The position numbers were made by a program, and so were the translations under genes. The notes beneath the pieces were generated by a model. The model saw only the letters and a list, made by a program, of their open reading frames with translations. It made no database searches and was not told where the DNA came from. From Companilactobacillus farciminis KCTC 3681 = DSM 20184 (GTDB taxonomy: Bacteria; Bacillota; Bacilli; Lactobacillales; Lactobacillaceae), in the NCBI RefSeq assembly GCF_002706745.1, contig NZ_CP017702.1:1054001-1118000 (forward strand): a stretch of DNA of 64,000 nucleotides, read 5' to 3'. Positions 8,507 to 17,961 of this stretch are shown here, one piece after another (the stretch's first letter is position 1; the number at the start of each line of letters is the position of its first letter).

Positions 8507-9553
8507 ATGTCATTAAATGATACGTTAAAGAATTTAAGAGAAAATGGTATCGATGAAGCTAAACGTGCGCAAAAGCTTCAAGAATTAAATGATTTACGAG
8601 TTAACTTGTTAGGTAAAAAAGGTCCAATCACTAAAGCCTTGCGTGGTATGAAAGACGTTCCAGCTGAACAACGTCCAGAAATCGGAACTTTAGCTAATAA
8701 TGTTAAAAAAGATATCCAAGCTGCTATCGAAGAAAAGATGGCTGAACTTAATCAAAAACTAGTTGCCAAAAAACTTGAAGAAGAAACAATCGATGTTACT
8801 TTGCCAGCTACAAAAAAGGTTCAAGGAACTAAACATATTTTGAACCAAACGATTGAAGACATCGAACAATTCTTCATTGGTTTAGGCTATGAAGTTGCCG
8901 GTGGCTATGAAGTTGAAGAAGACCACTATAACTTTGAAAGATTGAATATCCCTAAGGATCACCCGGCTCGTGATATGCAAGATACTTTCTATTTGTCAGA
9001 TGAATTGTTGATGAGAACTCAAACTTCAGCCCAAGAAGGTCGTGACATGGAAGCTCATGACTTTACTAAGGGTCCTTTAAAGATGATCTCACCAGGTGTT
9101 GTTTACCGTCGTGATGATGATGATGCTACTCACTCACATCAATTCCACCAAATCGAAGGTTTAGTTGTTGATAAAAACATCAGTATGGCTGACTTGAAGG
9201 GAACACTTGATGCATTATGTCGTCACGTCTTCGGTCCTGATCGTGAGATCCGTTTCCGTCCAAGTTACTTCCCATTCACCGAACCATCAGTTGAAGTTGA
9301 CGTTTCTTGTTTCAATTGTGGTGGTACAGGCTGCCGTATTTGTAAGTATACTGGCTGGATCGAAGTATTAGGTGCTGGTCTAACTCATCCGAACGTTTTG
9401 AAGATGTCAGGCATTGACCCTAACGAATACAGTGGTATGGCTTTTGGTCTTGGACCAGAACGTTTTGCCATGCTTAAATACGGAGTTAACGACATTCGTG
9501 ATTTCTATCTCAACGACGTTAGATTCCTAGAACAATTCAAAGGAGTAAATTAA
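8507..9553 (+). CDS. pheS: Phenylalanine--tRNA ligase alpha subunit
   Basis: Catalytic subunit of the (alpha-beta)2 enzyme that charges tRNA-Phe. An N-terminal coiled-coil arm (about residues 1-85) is followed by the class II catalytic core, with motif 2 [17 protein letters not shown] and motif 3 [15 protein letters not shown] place the start at the ATG after the strong AAGGAGG box, giving 348 residues, the normal length. The longer open frame would begin inside the T-box terminator. The insert [17 protein letters not shown] has four Cys in a knuckle-like layout, common in Firmicute PheS. pheT follows after 4 bp. Confidence 0.97.
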   Translation: MSLNDTLKNLRENGIDEAKRAQKLQELNDLRVNLLGKKGPITKALRGMKDVPAEQRPEIGTLANNVKKDIQAAIEEKMAELNQKLVAKKLEEETIDVTLPATKKVQGTKHILNQTIEDIEQFFIGLGYEVAGGYEVEEDHYNFERLNIPKDHPARDMQDTFYLSDELLMRTQTSAQEGRDMEAHDFTKGPLKMISPGVVYRRDDDDATHSHQFHQIEGLVVDKNISMADLKGTLDALCRHVFGPDREIRFRPSYFPFTEPSVEVDVSCFNCGGTGCRICKYTGWIEVLGAGLTHPNVLKMSGIDPNEYSGMAFGLGPERFAMLKYGVNDIRDFYLNDVRFLEQFKGVN

Positions 9554-9557
9554 GATA

Positions 9558-11963
9558 ATGAAAATTTCTGTTAATTGGCTAAAAGAATACATTCCAGTCG
9601 ACCACACAGTTGAAGAAATTGCTAACAAGGTTTCTCTAACTGGTATCGAATCTGGTCCAGTCAAACTCGGTGAAGAATTGACTAATTTGGTTGTCGGACA
9701 CATTACTAGTGTCAAGCCACATCCAGACTCAGATCATTTGAAGCTTTGCCAAGTTGATGTTGGTGAAGAAGAAGAAATTCAAATCGTCTGTGGTGCTCCA
9801 AATGTAGCTGCTGATCAATACGTAATCGTAGCTTTGCATGGTGCTCATTTGCCAAATGGCGTACGTATCAAGCGTGGTAAACTTCGTGGACAAGAATCCA
9901 ATGGTATGATCTGTGGACTTGATGAAGTTGGTGTTCCTGCTCAATACATGCCAAAAGAATTTGAAAATGGCATTTACGTCTTTGACGAACCACAAACACC
10001 AGGTCAAGACGTTTATGATCTATTAGGTCTTAAAGACGAAATGGTCGATATCGATATTACTCCTAACCGTGCCGATACTTTAGGTATGCGTGGTGCTGCT
10101 TGGGAAATCGGTGCAACTTACGATGAAAAGCCTAAATTTACTAAGCCAGAATTAAATCAAGATAAAGTTAAAGATTTGACTGATGTGACTGCAACAGTTG
10201 AAGAAAAAGACTTAGTTCCAGATTATTTGCTTCGTGAATTAAAAGATATCAAGGTTTCCAAGAGTCCACTTTGGATGCAAAGAAGACTTTGGAATCAAAA
10301 TATCAGACCAGTCAACAGTGTTGTCGATGCTGCAAACTATGTGATGATCGAATATGGTCAACCAGTTCAAGTTTATGATTTGGATAAGTTGCCACAAAAG
10401 AATCTAACCGTTAAACTTGCTAAAGATGGTGACAAACTAATTTTGGCCGACACTGAAAAGTCTCTAAATCATAATGACTTAGTAATTGCATCTGGCGAAA
10501 AAGTACTTGGCTTAGCTGGTATTGTTAATGGTACTAATGCTGCTGTTGATGAAAATACTACAAACGTCTTGGTAGAAGCTGGTGTCTTTGATGGACCCTT
10601 TGTTAGAAAAGCTGCTCAAAGACATGACCTGCGCGACGATGCCTCAAACCGTTTTGAAAAAGGCGTTGACAATGGAATCGTTAGTGAAGCTCTAGTTCGT
10701 GTCACTCAATTGATCGACCAAATTAGTGATGCTAAAGAAATTTCTAAGGAAATTATCGGTAACTATACCAAAGCTGAACCTACCGTTATCAAAGGTAGTA
10801 TCAAGCACATTAACCACTTGATGGGACTAGAACTTTCGAGTGATGAAATCATCCAAATCTTCGACCGTCTGGGCTTTACCAGTGAGTTGTCAGGCGATGA
10901 GGTAACTGTTACAATTCCTACACGTCGTTGGGATATGGAAATTGAAGCTGACTTAGTTGAAGAAGTAAACCGAATTTATGGTTATGAAAACTTACCAAAT
11001 ACTTTGCCTGCCGGAATGGAAACTCGCGGTGGCTACAGTGCCAAACGTGAATTGAGCAATAAATTACGTGACGCATTGTTGGCAAGTGGGTTGGATGAAG
11101 TTATCAACTATTCATTGTTGAACAAACAAGAAGTCGACGATTTCAATATTTTGAATTCGGAATATACTAAATTGCTACACCCAATGACTGAAGACCACGA
11201 ATACTTACGTAACAGCTTGATTCCAGGCTTAGTTAGAGATATTGCTTATAACCAAGCTAGAAAAAATGATGATCTTCAATTATTTGAACAAGCACGAGTA
11301 TTTGACCGAGAGACTGGAAATGATCGTCCAAAAGAATTACCATTTATTTCTGGTGCTATCAGTGGTAATGTCATTGAGGATGCATGGAATACCAATGCTA
11401 AACCAGTAGATTTCTATTATGTTAAGGGAATCGTGGAAGAGTTGCTGTCATATGTAAATGCTGATGCTCAATTTTCATTTGTTGCAACAGCTGATTATGG
11501 CAATCTTCATCCTGGACAAACAGCTAAGATTTTAGCTAATGGTCAAATGGTCGGTGTTATTGGTAAATTGCATCCAAATTATCAAAAAGCACACAATGTC
11601 AATGACACATTTGTTTTTGAATTGAATATCGATGCTCTATTTGATTTGAATACTAGAAATGTTAAAGCAACTAGTGCACCTAAGTACCCAGCAATCAGTC
11701 GTGACTTAGCTATTCTAGTAGAAAAAGATGTTGAAAATGGTCAAATCATCTCTGATATCTTTAGTAATGGTGGCAAGTATCTAAAAGATGTTAATATCTT
11801 TGATGTTTACGAAGGTAAGAATATCAAGGCCAACCACAAATCACTCGGTTATCATTTAGTATTCTTGAATCCTAATGATACTTTGACTGATGAAGAAGTA
11901 GAGAAAGCCTTTACGTTAGTCAAGGACAGTCTAGTTCAAAAATTTAATGTGGAAATTAGATAA
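9558..11963 (+). CDS. pheT: Phenylalanine--tRNA ligase beta subunit
   Basis: Structural, editing and tRNA-binding subunit of PheRS. Domains run in the usual order. An EMAPII-like tRNA-binding domain (about 40-150, with VVGHITSVKPHPDSDHLKLC) comes first. The B3/B4 editing domain (about 205-380), B5 domain (about 405-480) and core-like domain (about 490-690) follow. The C-terminal FDX-ACB anticodon-binding domain (about 705-801) has PAISRDLAILVE. The 801-residue length is normal. It is co-transcribed with pheS under the tRNA-Phe T-box. Confidence 0.97.
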   Translation: MKISVNWLKEYIPVDHTVEEIANKVSLTGIESGPVKLGEELTNLVVGHITSVKPHPDSDHLKLCQVDVGEEEEIQIVCGAPNVAADQYVIVALHGAHLPNGVRIKRGKLRGQESNGMICGLDEVGVPAQYMPKEFENGIYVFDEPQTPGQDVYDLLGLKDEMVDIDITPNRADTLGMRGAAWEIGATYDEKPKFTKPELNQDKVKDLTDVTATVEEKDLVPDYLLRELKDIKVSKSPLWMQRRLWNQNIRPVNSVVDAANYVMIEYGQPVQVYDLDKLPQKNLTVKLAKDGDKLILADTEKSLNHNDLVIASGEKVLGLAGIVNGTNAAVDENTTNVLVEAGVFDGPFVRKAAQRHDLRDDASNRFEKGVDNGIVSEALVRVTQLIDQISDAKEISKEIIGNYTKAEPTVIKGSIKHINHLMGLELSSDEIIQIFDRLGFTSELSGDEVTVTIPTRRWDMEIEADLVEEVNRIYGYENLPNTLPAGMETRGGYSAKRELSNKLRDALLASGLDEVINYSLLNKQEVDDFNILNSEYTKLLHPMTEDHEYLRNSLIPGLVRDIAYNQARKNDDLQLFEQARVFDRETGNDRPKELPFISGAISGNVIEDAWNTNAKPVDFYYVKGIVEELLSYVNADAQFSFVATADYGNLHPGQTAKILANGQMVGVIGKLHPNYQKAHNVNDTFVFELNIDALFDLNTRNVKATSAPKYPAISRDLAILVEKDVENGQIISDIFSNGGKYLKDVNIFDVYEGKNIKANHKSLGYHLVFLNPNDTLTDEEVEKAFTLVKDSLVQKFNVEIR

Positions 11964-12018
11964 AATTATTACCGAACTAATGGTATAATTCTAATAAATT
12001 AACTCGGGAGGCTGTGTC

Positions 12019-13167
12019 TTGAGCCAAAAGGATGAAAAAAAAGAAGCATTGAAGCATGAGTCGGATGACAAAATCAAAACTCGCGCCGAAGAACGTTCCG
12101 TTGCCAATCATATTGCGTATTGGATTGTCGGTGTGATTGCGGTTTTGGCAGTCGTCGTTGCTATCATTGGCTTCAATTATGTGAATAGTTCATTACAACC
12201 ATATAATGCAAATAGTAAAGAAGATATTGTTGTTAAAATCCCAATAGGTTCTTCTAGTAAACAAATTGCTAAGACTCTTGAAAAAGATAAGGTTATCAAG
12301 AGTGCGACAGTCTTTAATTTCTACGTTAAAGCTCAAAACTATACTGATTTTCAAGCGGGATATTACACTTTCAAGCAATCAATGGACATGAATCACGTGG
12401 TCAAACAATTGCAAAAGGGTGGTAGTGCCGAACCAACTGGAACAGCTTCGAATACTGTGCTAGTCCGTGAAGGTGTTACAATAGACCAGATTGGTGATCA
12501 GATTCAAAAATCAACTAAGTTTAAGAAGAAAGACTTCTTGAAATTGATGAAAGATGAATCTTATTTGAAAGAACTTCAAAAGAAGTATCCTCAATTGTTA
12601 GATTCATCAATGGCTAAGAAGAACGTTAGATATCATCTTGAAGGTTATTTGTTCCCAGCTACTTATGGTCTTTACAAAGGTGAAACTTTAAAAGAATTAG
12701 TTAACCAAATGGTTGAAAAAGATAATGAGATCATGAAGCCTTACTTTGAAACTATCAAAGAAAAGGGCTTAACGGTTCAACAAGTTCTTACTTTAGCATC
12801 ATTGATCGAACGTGAAGGTGTTACTGAAAAGGATCGTAAGAAGATTTCCGGCGTATTCTTTAACCGTATCGCTATTGATATGCCGATCCAATCAGATATC
12901 TCAGTCATGTATGCTTTGAATACTCACAAGACTCATTTGACTAATAAAGATGTCAAAGTCGACTCTCCATATAACTTGTATAAGAATTCAGGTTATGGAC
13001 CAGGGCCATTCAATACACCTAGTGTGCAAGCAATCGAAGCTACTTTGAATCCTAGTGATAGGGATGAAAATTACTTATACTTTGTTGCAGACTTGAAGAC
13101 TGGTAAGGTATATTATTCACATACATTAGCAGAACATGAGAAAAAGAGTGCAGCTCTTAATCAATAA
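12019..13167 (+). CDS. mltG: Endolytic peptidoglycan transglycosylase MltG (YceG-like)
   Basis: MltG cleaves nascent glycan strands at the membrane and sets their length. The start is TTG, with CGGGAGG 8 bases upstream. A basic cytoplasmic segment of about 35 residues precedes one transmembrane helix (about 33-55, IAYWIVGVIAVLAVVVAIIG). A LysM-like subdomain and the YceG catalytic domain follow. LTLASLIEREGVTEKDR contains the conserved catalytic Glu, and YNLYKNSGYGPGPFNTPS matches the family signature. The 382-residue length is ordinary. greA follows, as in many lactobacilli. Confidence 0.95.
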   Translation: MSQKDEKKEALKHESDDKIKTRAEERSVANHIAYWIVGVIAVLAVVVAIIGFNYVNSSLQPYNANSKEDIVVKIPIGSSSKQIAKTLEKDKVIKSATVFNFYVKAQNYTDFQAGYYTFKQSMDMNHVVKQLQKGGSAEPTGTASNTVLVREGVTIDQIGDQIQKSTKFKKKDFLKLMKDESYLKELQKKYPQLLDSSMAKKNVRYHLEGYLFPATYGLYKGETLKELVNQMVEKDNEIMKPYFETIKEKGLTVQQVLTLASLIEREGVTEKDRKKISGVFFNRIAIDMPIQSDISVMYALNTHKTHLTNKDVKVDSPYNLYKNSGYGPGPFNTPSVQAIEATLNPSDRDENYLYFVADLKTGKVYYSHTLAEHEKKSAALNQ

Positions 13168-13185
13168 TGTATAATTACAGATAAT

Positions 13186-13222
13186 AAATGTCATCTAATC
13201 ATTACAGGTTAGATGACATTTT
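13186..13222 (+). terminator. Hairpin between mltG and greA
   Basis: AAATGTCATCTAA pairs perfectly with TTAGATGACATTT. Only a short T tract follows, so termination may be partial. Confidence 0.6.
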
Positions 13223-13264
13223 GAAATTATCACAAATAATGATTTTAAAAAGGAAGATATAACA

Positions 13265-13741
13265 ATGGCAGACAGAAGTTATCCTATGACAGCTGAAGGT
13301 AAGAAGAAGCTGGAAGAAGAATTAGAAAATTTAAAGAAGGTTAAACGTCCAGAAGTTATCAATCGTATCAAGATTGCTAGAAGTTTCGGTGACCTTTCAG
13401 AAAATTCAGAATACACATCTGCAAAAGATGAACAAAGTGTAGTCGAATCAAGAATTTCTCAAATTATTGAAATGCTTCAATATGCTAACGTTATCGATGC
13501 TGATGATGTAGCTCATGATGAAGTTTCAATCGGTAAGAAAGTTACTGTTCAAGAAGATGGTGAAGAACCTGACGTTTATACAATCGTTGGTGCTGCCGAA
13601 TCAGATCCTGACAGTGGCAAGATTTCAAATGATTCACCAATTGCTAAGGCTTTGTTAGGTAAGCATACAGGTGACGTAGTTACTGTTGAAACACCTGTAG
13701 GTAGTTATGAAGTTACTGTAAAAGCCGTTGAAGTTGCTTAA
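13265..13741 (+). CDS. greA: Transcription elongation factor GreA
   Basis: GreA rescues backtracked RNA polymerase by stimulating cleavage of the transcript 3' end. The 158-residue protein has an N-terminal antiparallel coiled coil (about 1-78), with [20 protein letters not shown] holding the acidic tip residues (Asp and Glu). The C-terminal FKBP-like domain (about 80-158) has [20 protein letters not shown]. The ribosome binding site AAGGAAG precedes the ATG. It follows mltG in the common gene order. Confidence 0.96.
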   Translation: MADRSYPMTAEGKKKLEEELENLKKVKRPEVINRIKIARSFGDLSENSEYTSAKDEQSVVESRISQIIEMLQYANVIDADDVAHDEVSIGKKVTVQEDGEEPDVYTIVGAAESDPDSGKISNDSPIAKALLGKHTGDVVTVETPVGSYEVTVKAVEVA

Positions 13742-13792
13742 TGAATACGTTTTCTGATATGTTTATCTTAGAAAAAAATTGAGGTGGACGTA

Positions 13793-14089
13793 ATGGAAAT
13801 TAAGCTAACGGATGAAGCAGTCAAATGGTTTGAAGAAGAGTTGGATTTAGTACCCGGTGATGGTGTACATTTTTATGGTAAGGTCTATGGAAAGACTATG
13901 GTTCATGATGGTTTTTCAATTGCTATGCGCAAAGAAAAGCCAGTTGATCCTGTAGCCAGTACTGTAGTCGATGGTGTGATCTACTACATTACTGACAGTG
14001 ATACTTGGTTTTTTGCCAGATATGACTTATTAGTAGAGTATGATCCAGACCTCGATGGGCCTAAGTATATTTTTAAATCGAATGAATAA
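13793..14089 (+). CDS. HesB/YadR/YfhF (IscA-like fold) family protein lacking cysteines
   Basis: The 98-residue sequence follows the HesB-like pattern, starting MEIKLTDEAVKWFEEEL with a central region VHFYGKVYGKTMVHDGFSIAM. True A-type Fe-S carriers use three conserved Cys; this protein has none. It therefore probably keeps the fold without carrying a cluster, and its job is unknown. I use the internal ATG, 5 bases after GAGGTGG; the earlier GTG lies within that ribosome binding site. The gene sits between greA and a penicillin-binding protein gene. Confidence 0.8.
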   Translation: MEIKLTDEAVKWFEEELDLVPGDGVHFYGKVYGKTMVHDGFSIAMRKEKPVDPVASTVVDGVIYYITDSDTWFFARYDLLVEYDPDLDGPKYIFKSNE

Positions 14090-14113
14090 TTGTTCGTTTT
14101 TTGAAGGATGAAT

Positions 14114-16222
14114 ATGAGAAGAATACTGGATATAATAAAGAAAAGAACAGGTAGTCAAGCGAAGTCTACTATTCCATTTCGTCTAAACCTGCTTTTTTTT
14201 ATTGTCTTTGTGCTATTCGCAATGTTGGTCGCACAGCTTGCTTATTTGCAAATCGTTTATGGTGGCAAGTTTGAAGCTGAAGTTGATCGAACAGATAAGA
14301 CAGTAATGACAGGCAGTGTACCACGTGGAATGATCTATGATTCAAAAGGTAGACTTTTGGTTGGTAATTCAACGCACAATGCCATCACTTATACGAAGAG
14401 TGGTAGTGTTAGTTCGTCTGATATTTACACGATTGTCAACAGATTGACTAAATATATTACTGTTGAACCAAGCAATTTAACTAGTCGTGATAAAGCTGAT
14501 TATATTTTGGCAGCTCCAAATAAATCGAAGCAAGTTATTAAACAAATGCCAAAATCATATCGTGTCGATAGTAATGGGGATGCTTTGTCTAGCAATAAAG
14601 TTTATGCTAACGAAGTTAAATATGTTGAAAAACAGGGTATTCATTTGAATGATAAAGATACGCAACGTGCTTCTTTATTCAAAACAATGAGTTCTGCATA
14701 TTCGCTTTCGACTGTCTTTTTGAAAGACAAGAATTTGAGTGCTAAAGAAATCGCTCAAGTTAGTGAGCATTTAACAGAACTACCAGGGGTAAGTATTGGT
14801 AGTAATTGGGAACGTGATTATCCACAAGGTAAATCAATTGCCAGTATCATTGGTGGCGTATCGACTGAACAACAAGGTATTCCAGACGATGAATTGAATA
14901 CGATGCTTGCTAGTGGATATTCACGAAATGACCGTGTAGGTACTAGTTATTTGGAAAAGAGTTATGAATCGATCCTTTCTGGTACTAAGAGTCAAAAACA
15001 AGTTCAAATTGGTTCGAACAATCAAATTAAGAAGAGTACAACTTTGTACAAAGGTCAAAAGGGTGGCAATCTTAATTTGACAATCGATTCCAAGTTCCAA
15101 AAGAAGGTTCAAGCTGCTCTTGAAGAACAATACAGTGCTGCACAAGCTGCTGGGATCACGCAATATTCTGATGGTGCTTATGTAGTAGCAATGAATCCTA
15201 AGACTGGTGCTATTTTGGCAATGGCTGGGATTCGTAACAATCCACAAACTGGTAAAACATCTGAAGATGCTTTGGGTGTAATCAACCGTACTTTCGTAAT
15301 GGGGTCTGCTGTCAAAGGGGCTACTGTTTTAGGTGCGATGATGGATGGCGTCATCTCTCCAAGCAATAATACTCAAGCTGATAATCCAATTTATTTACCT
15401 GGTACGCCAGTTAAGAAATCAGTTTATCCAGCTGGAACTTTCAGTAGTTTGAGTGCTATTCAAGCTCTACAATTTTCATCCAATATTTACATGATGAATT
15501 TGGCTTTGAAAGAGGCTCATGCTTCCTACGTGCCAAATAAATCTATTTCGATGAATGATGATATTTTTGATAAGTTACGTGGCTACTTCAATCAATTTGG
15601 TTTAGGTGTCAAGACCGGGATCGATATTTCTGGTGAAACGACTGGTATCGAAGGTGCTACTCACAATAGTGATGGCAAGTTGAAGACTGGTTCTGCACTG
15701 GATTTGTCCTACGGAAACTACGATGCTTATACATTGATTGAAATGGCTCAATATATTTCAACCATTGCTAACGGTGGTTATCGTCTGAAACCTTACGTTG
15801 TTCAATCAATTCAAAAGACTAAAGACGACGGAACTAAGGGTGCTTTGACTTCAGTTACTAAGCCTTCAGTTTTGAATAAGGTCGGCGTAACAGAGGATGA
15901 ATTAAATGTCGTTAAAAAAGGTATGTATGCAGCTGTTCACGGTAGTGGTTATTGGACAACTGCTACACGTCTAAAGGATCTTTCACCGGCAGTAGCCGCT
16001 AAGACTGGTACAGCTCAGTCATTCTACTACAACCCTGATAATCCTTCTTCTGATCCTCCAGAAACAATTACTACTAGTTTGGTCAGTTTTGGACCTTATG
16101 AAGATCCAAATATTGCAATGGCAATTGTCTTCCCTAATTTAACTAGTGAAAGCGGAAGTTATCCACAATTACTTGCAAAACAAATTTATACCGACTATTA
16201 TAAAATGACGGGTCAGAAATAA
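14114..16222 (+). CDS. Class B penicillin-binding protein (transpeptidase, PBP2b-like)
   Basis: A monofunctional D,D-transpeptidase that cross-links peptidoglycan, probably for septal or lateral wall synthesis. A short cytoplasmic tail and one membrane helix (about 22-45) precede the PBP dimerisation domain, with GSVPRGMIYDSKGRLL. The transpeptidase domain has all three catalytic motifs: SAVK (Ser398, Lys401), SSN (455-457) and KTGTAQ (630-635). No PASTA domain follows. The second ATG is preferred because AAGGA lies 5 bases before it, giving 702 residues. Which lactobacillus PBP2b paralogue this is cannot be told from the sequence alone. Confidence 0.93.
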   Translation: MRRILDIIKKRTGSQAKSTIPFRLNLLFFIVFVLFAMLVAQLAYLQIVYGGKFEAEVDRTDKTVMTGSVPRGMIYDSKGRLLVGNSTHNAITYTKSGSVSSSDIYTIVNRLTKYITVEPSNLTSRDKADYILAAPNKSKQVIKQMPKSYRVDSNGDALSSNKVYANEVKYVEKQGIHLNDKDTQRASLFKTMSSAYSLSTVFLKDKNLSAKEIAQVSEHLTELPGVSIGSNWERDYPQGKSIASIIGGVSTEQQGIPDDELNTMLASGYSRNDRVGTSYLEKSYESILSGTKSQKQVQIGSNNQIKKSTTLYKGQKGGNLNLTIDSKFQKKVQAALEEQYSAAQAAGITQYSDGAYVVAMNPKTGAILAMAGIRNNPQTGKTSEDALGVINRTFVMGSAVKGATVLGAMMDGVISPSNNTQADNPIYLPGTPVKKSVYPAGTFSSLSAIQALQFSSNIYMMNLALKEAHASYVPNKSISMNDDIFDKLRGYFNQFGLGVKTGIDISGETTGIEGATHNSDGKLKTGSALDLSYGNYDAYTLIEMAQYISTIANGGYRLKPYVVQSIQKTKDDGTKGALTSVTKPSVLNKVGVTEDELNVVKKGMYAAVHGSGYWTTATRLKDLSPAVAAKTGTAQSFYYNPDNPSSDPPETITTSLVSFGPYEDPNIAMAIVFPNLTSESGSYPQLLAKQIYTDYYKMTGQK

Positions 16223-16310
16223 TCTGAATTTAACCTTTTAAAATACCGGAAAAAATGATATATTTAATTAGTTGAATTTAGTTAAGTATTTATGAAAGGA
16301 TGTTCCAAAG

Positions 16311-16460
16311 ATGAGAGTTAATATAACAATGGAATGTACTTCATGCCATGAACGTACATATCTAACAAGCAAGAGCAAACGTAACAATCCCGATCGTCTT
16401 GAACTTAAGAAATATTGTCCACGCGAACGTACTGTTACATTGCATCGTGAAACAAAATAA
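16311..16460 (+). CDS. rpmG: 50S ribosomal protein L33
   Basis: This 49-residue protein begins [20 protein letters not shown] and has the L33 core [17 protein letters not shown]. It was too short for routine ORF cut-offs. GAAAGGATG lies upstream of the start and a terminator follows directly. Zinc-binding (C+) L33 has two CxxC pairs. Here the first pair CTSC is intact, but the second is CPRE, so one Cys is missing. It is intermediate between C+ and C- forms and may bind zinc poorly or not at all. Confidence 0.95.
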   Translation: MRVNITMECTSCHERTYLTSKSKRNNPDRLELKKYCPRERTVTLHRETK

Positions 16461-16492
16461 ACAACAGGTTAAAATCCCTGTTGTTTTTTTTT
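16460..16492 (+). terminator. Terminator after rpmG
   Basis: AACAACAGG and CCCTGTTGTT form the stem, overlapping the rpmG stop codon, and are followed by a long T run. Confidence 0.85.
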
Positions 16493-16510
16493 CTAAGGAG
16501 TGATCATTAA

Positions 16511-17089
16511 TTGGATAAAGTAAGTTTCAGAAAAAAGCAAATTGATCTTGTGAGCGATTTTATGAAGTCTGATAAGGCTCAAAAAGAAATCAACAACCTT
16601 TATTTTCAATTATTTAATGATTTAGATTTTCAAAATGCACCTTCAGTTGGAATTACTATGAGTACTAACGATGAAATTCCAACTTTTCCAATTATCAATC
16701 AATGTTTTGAAATGGGAAAAGAAGTGTATATTCCAAAGACTTTTTCTGACTATTCAATGTCTTTTGTTAAGTACACTCAAGATACTGAATTAGTTGAGTC
16801 AGCTTTTGGCGTCAGAGAACCTAAAGATTATGAAAATAACGTGATGAATCCACCTGATCTTTTGATTGTTCCTGGATTAGCTTACTCCCAAGATAAGAAT
16901 CGTTTGGGATTTGGATCGGGCTCTTTTGACAGATATCTAGCCAAATTTCCAACGAAGACCATTTCCTTAGCATTGACTAGCCAATATTATCAAGCACCAC
17001 TTTGGCCAGTTTATGTGCTCGATAAGCAAATCGATAAGATCATCGTTGCAAAGGATGAACAAAATGCAGATAATCAATCGGCGCGCTAA
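16511..17089 (+). CDS. 5-formyltetrahydrofolate cyclo-ligase family protein
   Basis: This enzyme converts 5-formyl-THF to 5,10-methenyl-THF with ATP, returning stored folate to one-carbon metabolism. At 192 residues it is of normal length. The family signature appears as VPGLAYSQDKNRLGFGSGSFDRYL, with Ser-Phe where most members have Tyr-Tyr. The N-terminal basic segment FRKKQIDLV is a weak match to the ATP-binding region. Start is TTG after TAAGGAG. It overlaps the rhomboid gene by 26 bp, so the two are likely co-translated. Confidence 0.88.
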   Translation: MDKVSFRKKQIDLVSDFMKSDKAQKEINNLYFQLFNDLDFQNAPSVGITMSTNDEIPTFPIINQCFEMGKEVYIPKTFSDYSMSFVKYTQDTELVESAFGVREPKDYENNVMNPPDLLIVPGLAYSQDKNRLGFGSGSFDRYLAKFPTKTISLALTSQYYQAPLWPVYVLDKQIDKIIVAKDEQNADNQSAR

Positions 17090-17741
17090 CGCCTACGTAA
17101 CTTGGTCTTTATTAGCAATAACCGTTGCAGTTTTCTTGCTAGAAACAATCAGTGGTGGTTCACAGAATTTATTAACTTTGATTCATTTTGGAGCCAAAAC
17201 TAATTATTTAGTACAAGAAGGTCAATGGTGGCGCTTAATAACACCAATATTTTTACACATTGGTATCTTCCATATTCTGATGAATGGGTTTACACTATTA
17301 TATGTCGGTCAAATACTTGAACCGATGATAGGCCATTGGCGGTTTTTGATAGTTTACATGCTGAGTGGAATTATGGGTAATTTAGCTAGTTTTGCTTTTG
17401 GCGCTAATAATGCCATTTCTGCAGGAGCTAGTACTTCATTATTCGGAATGTTCGCCGCATTCTTGTCATTAGCAATAATTTATCGTGAAAATCGTTTTTT
17501 GACAGAATTAGGGAAGAGTTTTCTAGGTTTGATCGTCATTAATTTACTGATGGATCTAACCATGTCGGGAATTGATATCTGGGGACACATTGGTGGTGCC
17601 GTTGGGGGACTGCTTTTGGGATATGCTTTGGGATTGCCAAACATTTCTCGTCCAAAGATGATTTTTCGGATTTTAGCAATAGTAGTAGTTGTTGCAATTT
17701 CTTATTATATGTATGCAAAGGGTATGATCGTTTATGGATAA
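17064..17741 (+). CDS. Rhomboid-family intramembrane serine protease
   Basis: A polytopic membrane protein of 225 residues with six or seven predicted helices that cuts transmembrane substrates. Family features include WWRLITPIFLHIGIFHILMN (the HxxxN motif), the catalytic serine in AGASTSLFGM, and the catalytic histidine in IWGHIGGAVGGLLLG. I use the ATG 8 bases after AAGGA. A longer frame starting 51 bases upstream lies within the 5-FCL gene. It sits in a 5-FCL/rhomboid/yqgQ/glcK/rhodanese cluster, like the yqg cluster of Bacillus. Confidence 0.93.
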   Translation: MQIINRRANAYVTWSLLAITVAVFLLETISGGSQNLLTLIHFGAKTNYLVQEGQWWRLITPIFLHIGIFHILMNGFTLLYVGQILEPMIGHWRFLIVYMLSGIMGNLASFAFGANNAISAGASTSLFGMFAAFLSLAIIYRENRFLTELGKSFLGLIVINLLMDLTMSGIDIWGHIGGAVGGLLLGYALGLPNISRPKMIFRILAIVVVVAISYYMYAKGMIVYG

Positions 17742-17961
17742 TAAGATGAGCTTTACGACCCTCTATGATGTACAGCAGTTACTCAAGCGCTTCGGTACCT
17801 TTGTCCACCTTGGCAAAAGATTGTGGGACATCGAATTGATGTTTATTGAGGTTAAACGGTTGTACAAAGATGGATTGATCGACAAAAAGACTTTTATTAG
17901 TGCTCAATTGGTCTTAAAACGGGAGCATAGAAAAGAAGAAGAAAAGGACAGATCAAAGTGA
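17734..17961 (+). CDS. yqgQ: YqgQ family protein (DUF910)
   Basis: This 75-residue cytoplasmic protein has the YqgQ pattern: TLYDVQQLLKRFGTFVHLGKR followed by IELMFIEVKRLYKDGLI. Function is unknown. The family is almost always found between a rhomboid gene and a ROK glucokinase gene. It overlaps both neighbours here: the rhomboid stop at its 5' end, and the glcK start as GTGA at its 3' end. An ATG 12 bases further in is an alternative start. Confidence 0.9.
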   Translation: MDNKMSFTTLYDVQQLLKRFGTFVHLGKRLWDIELMFIEVKRLYKDGLIDKKTFISAQLVLKREHRKEEEKDRSK

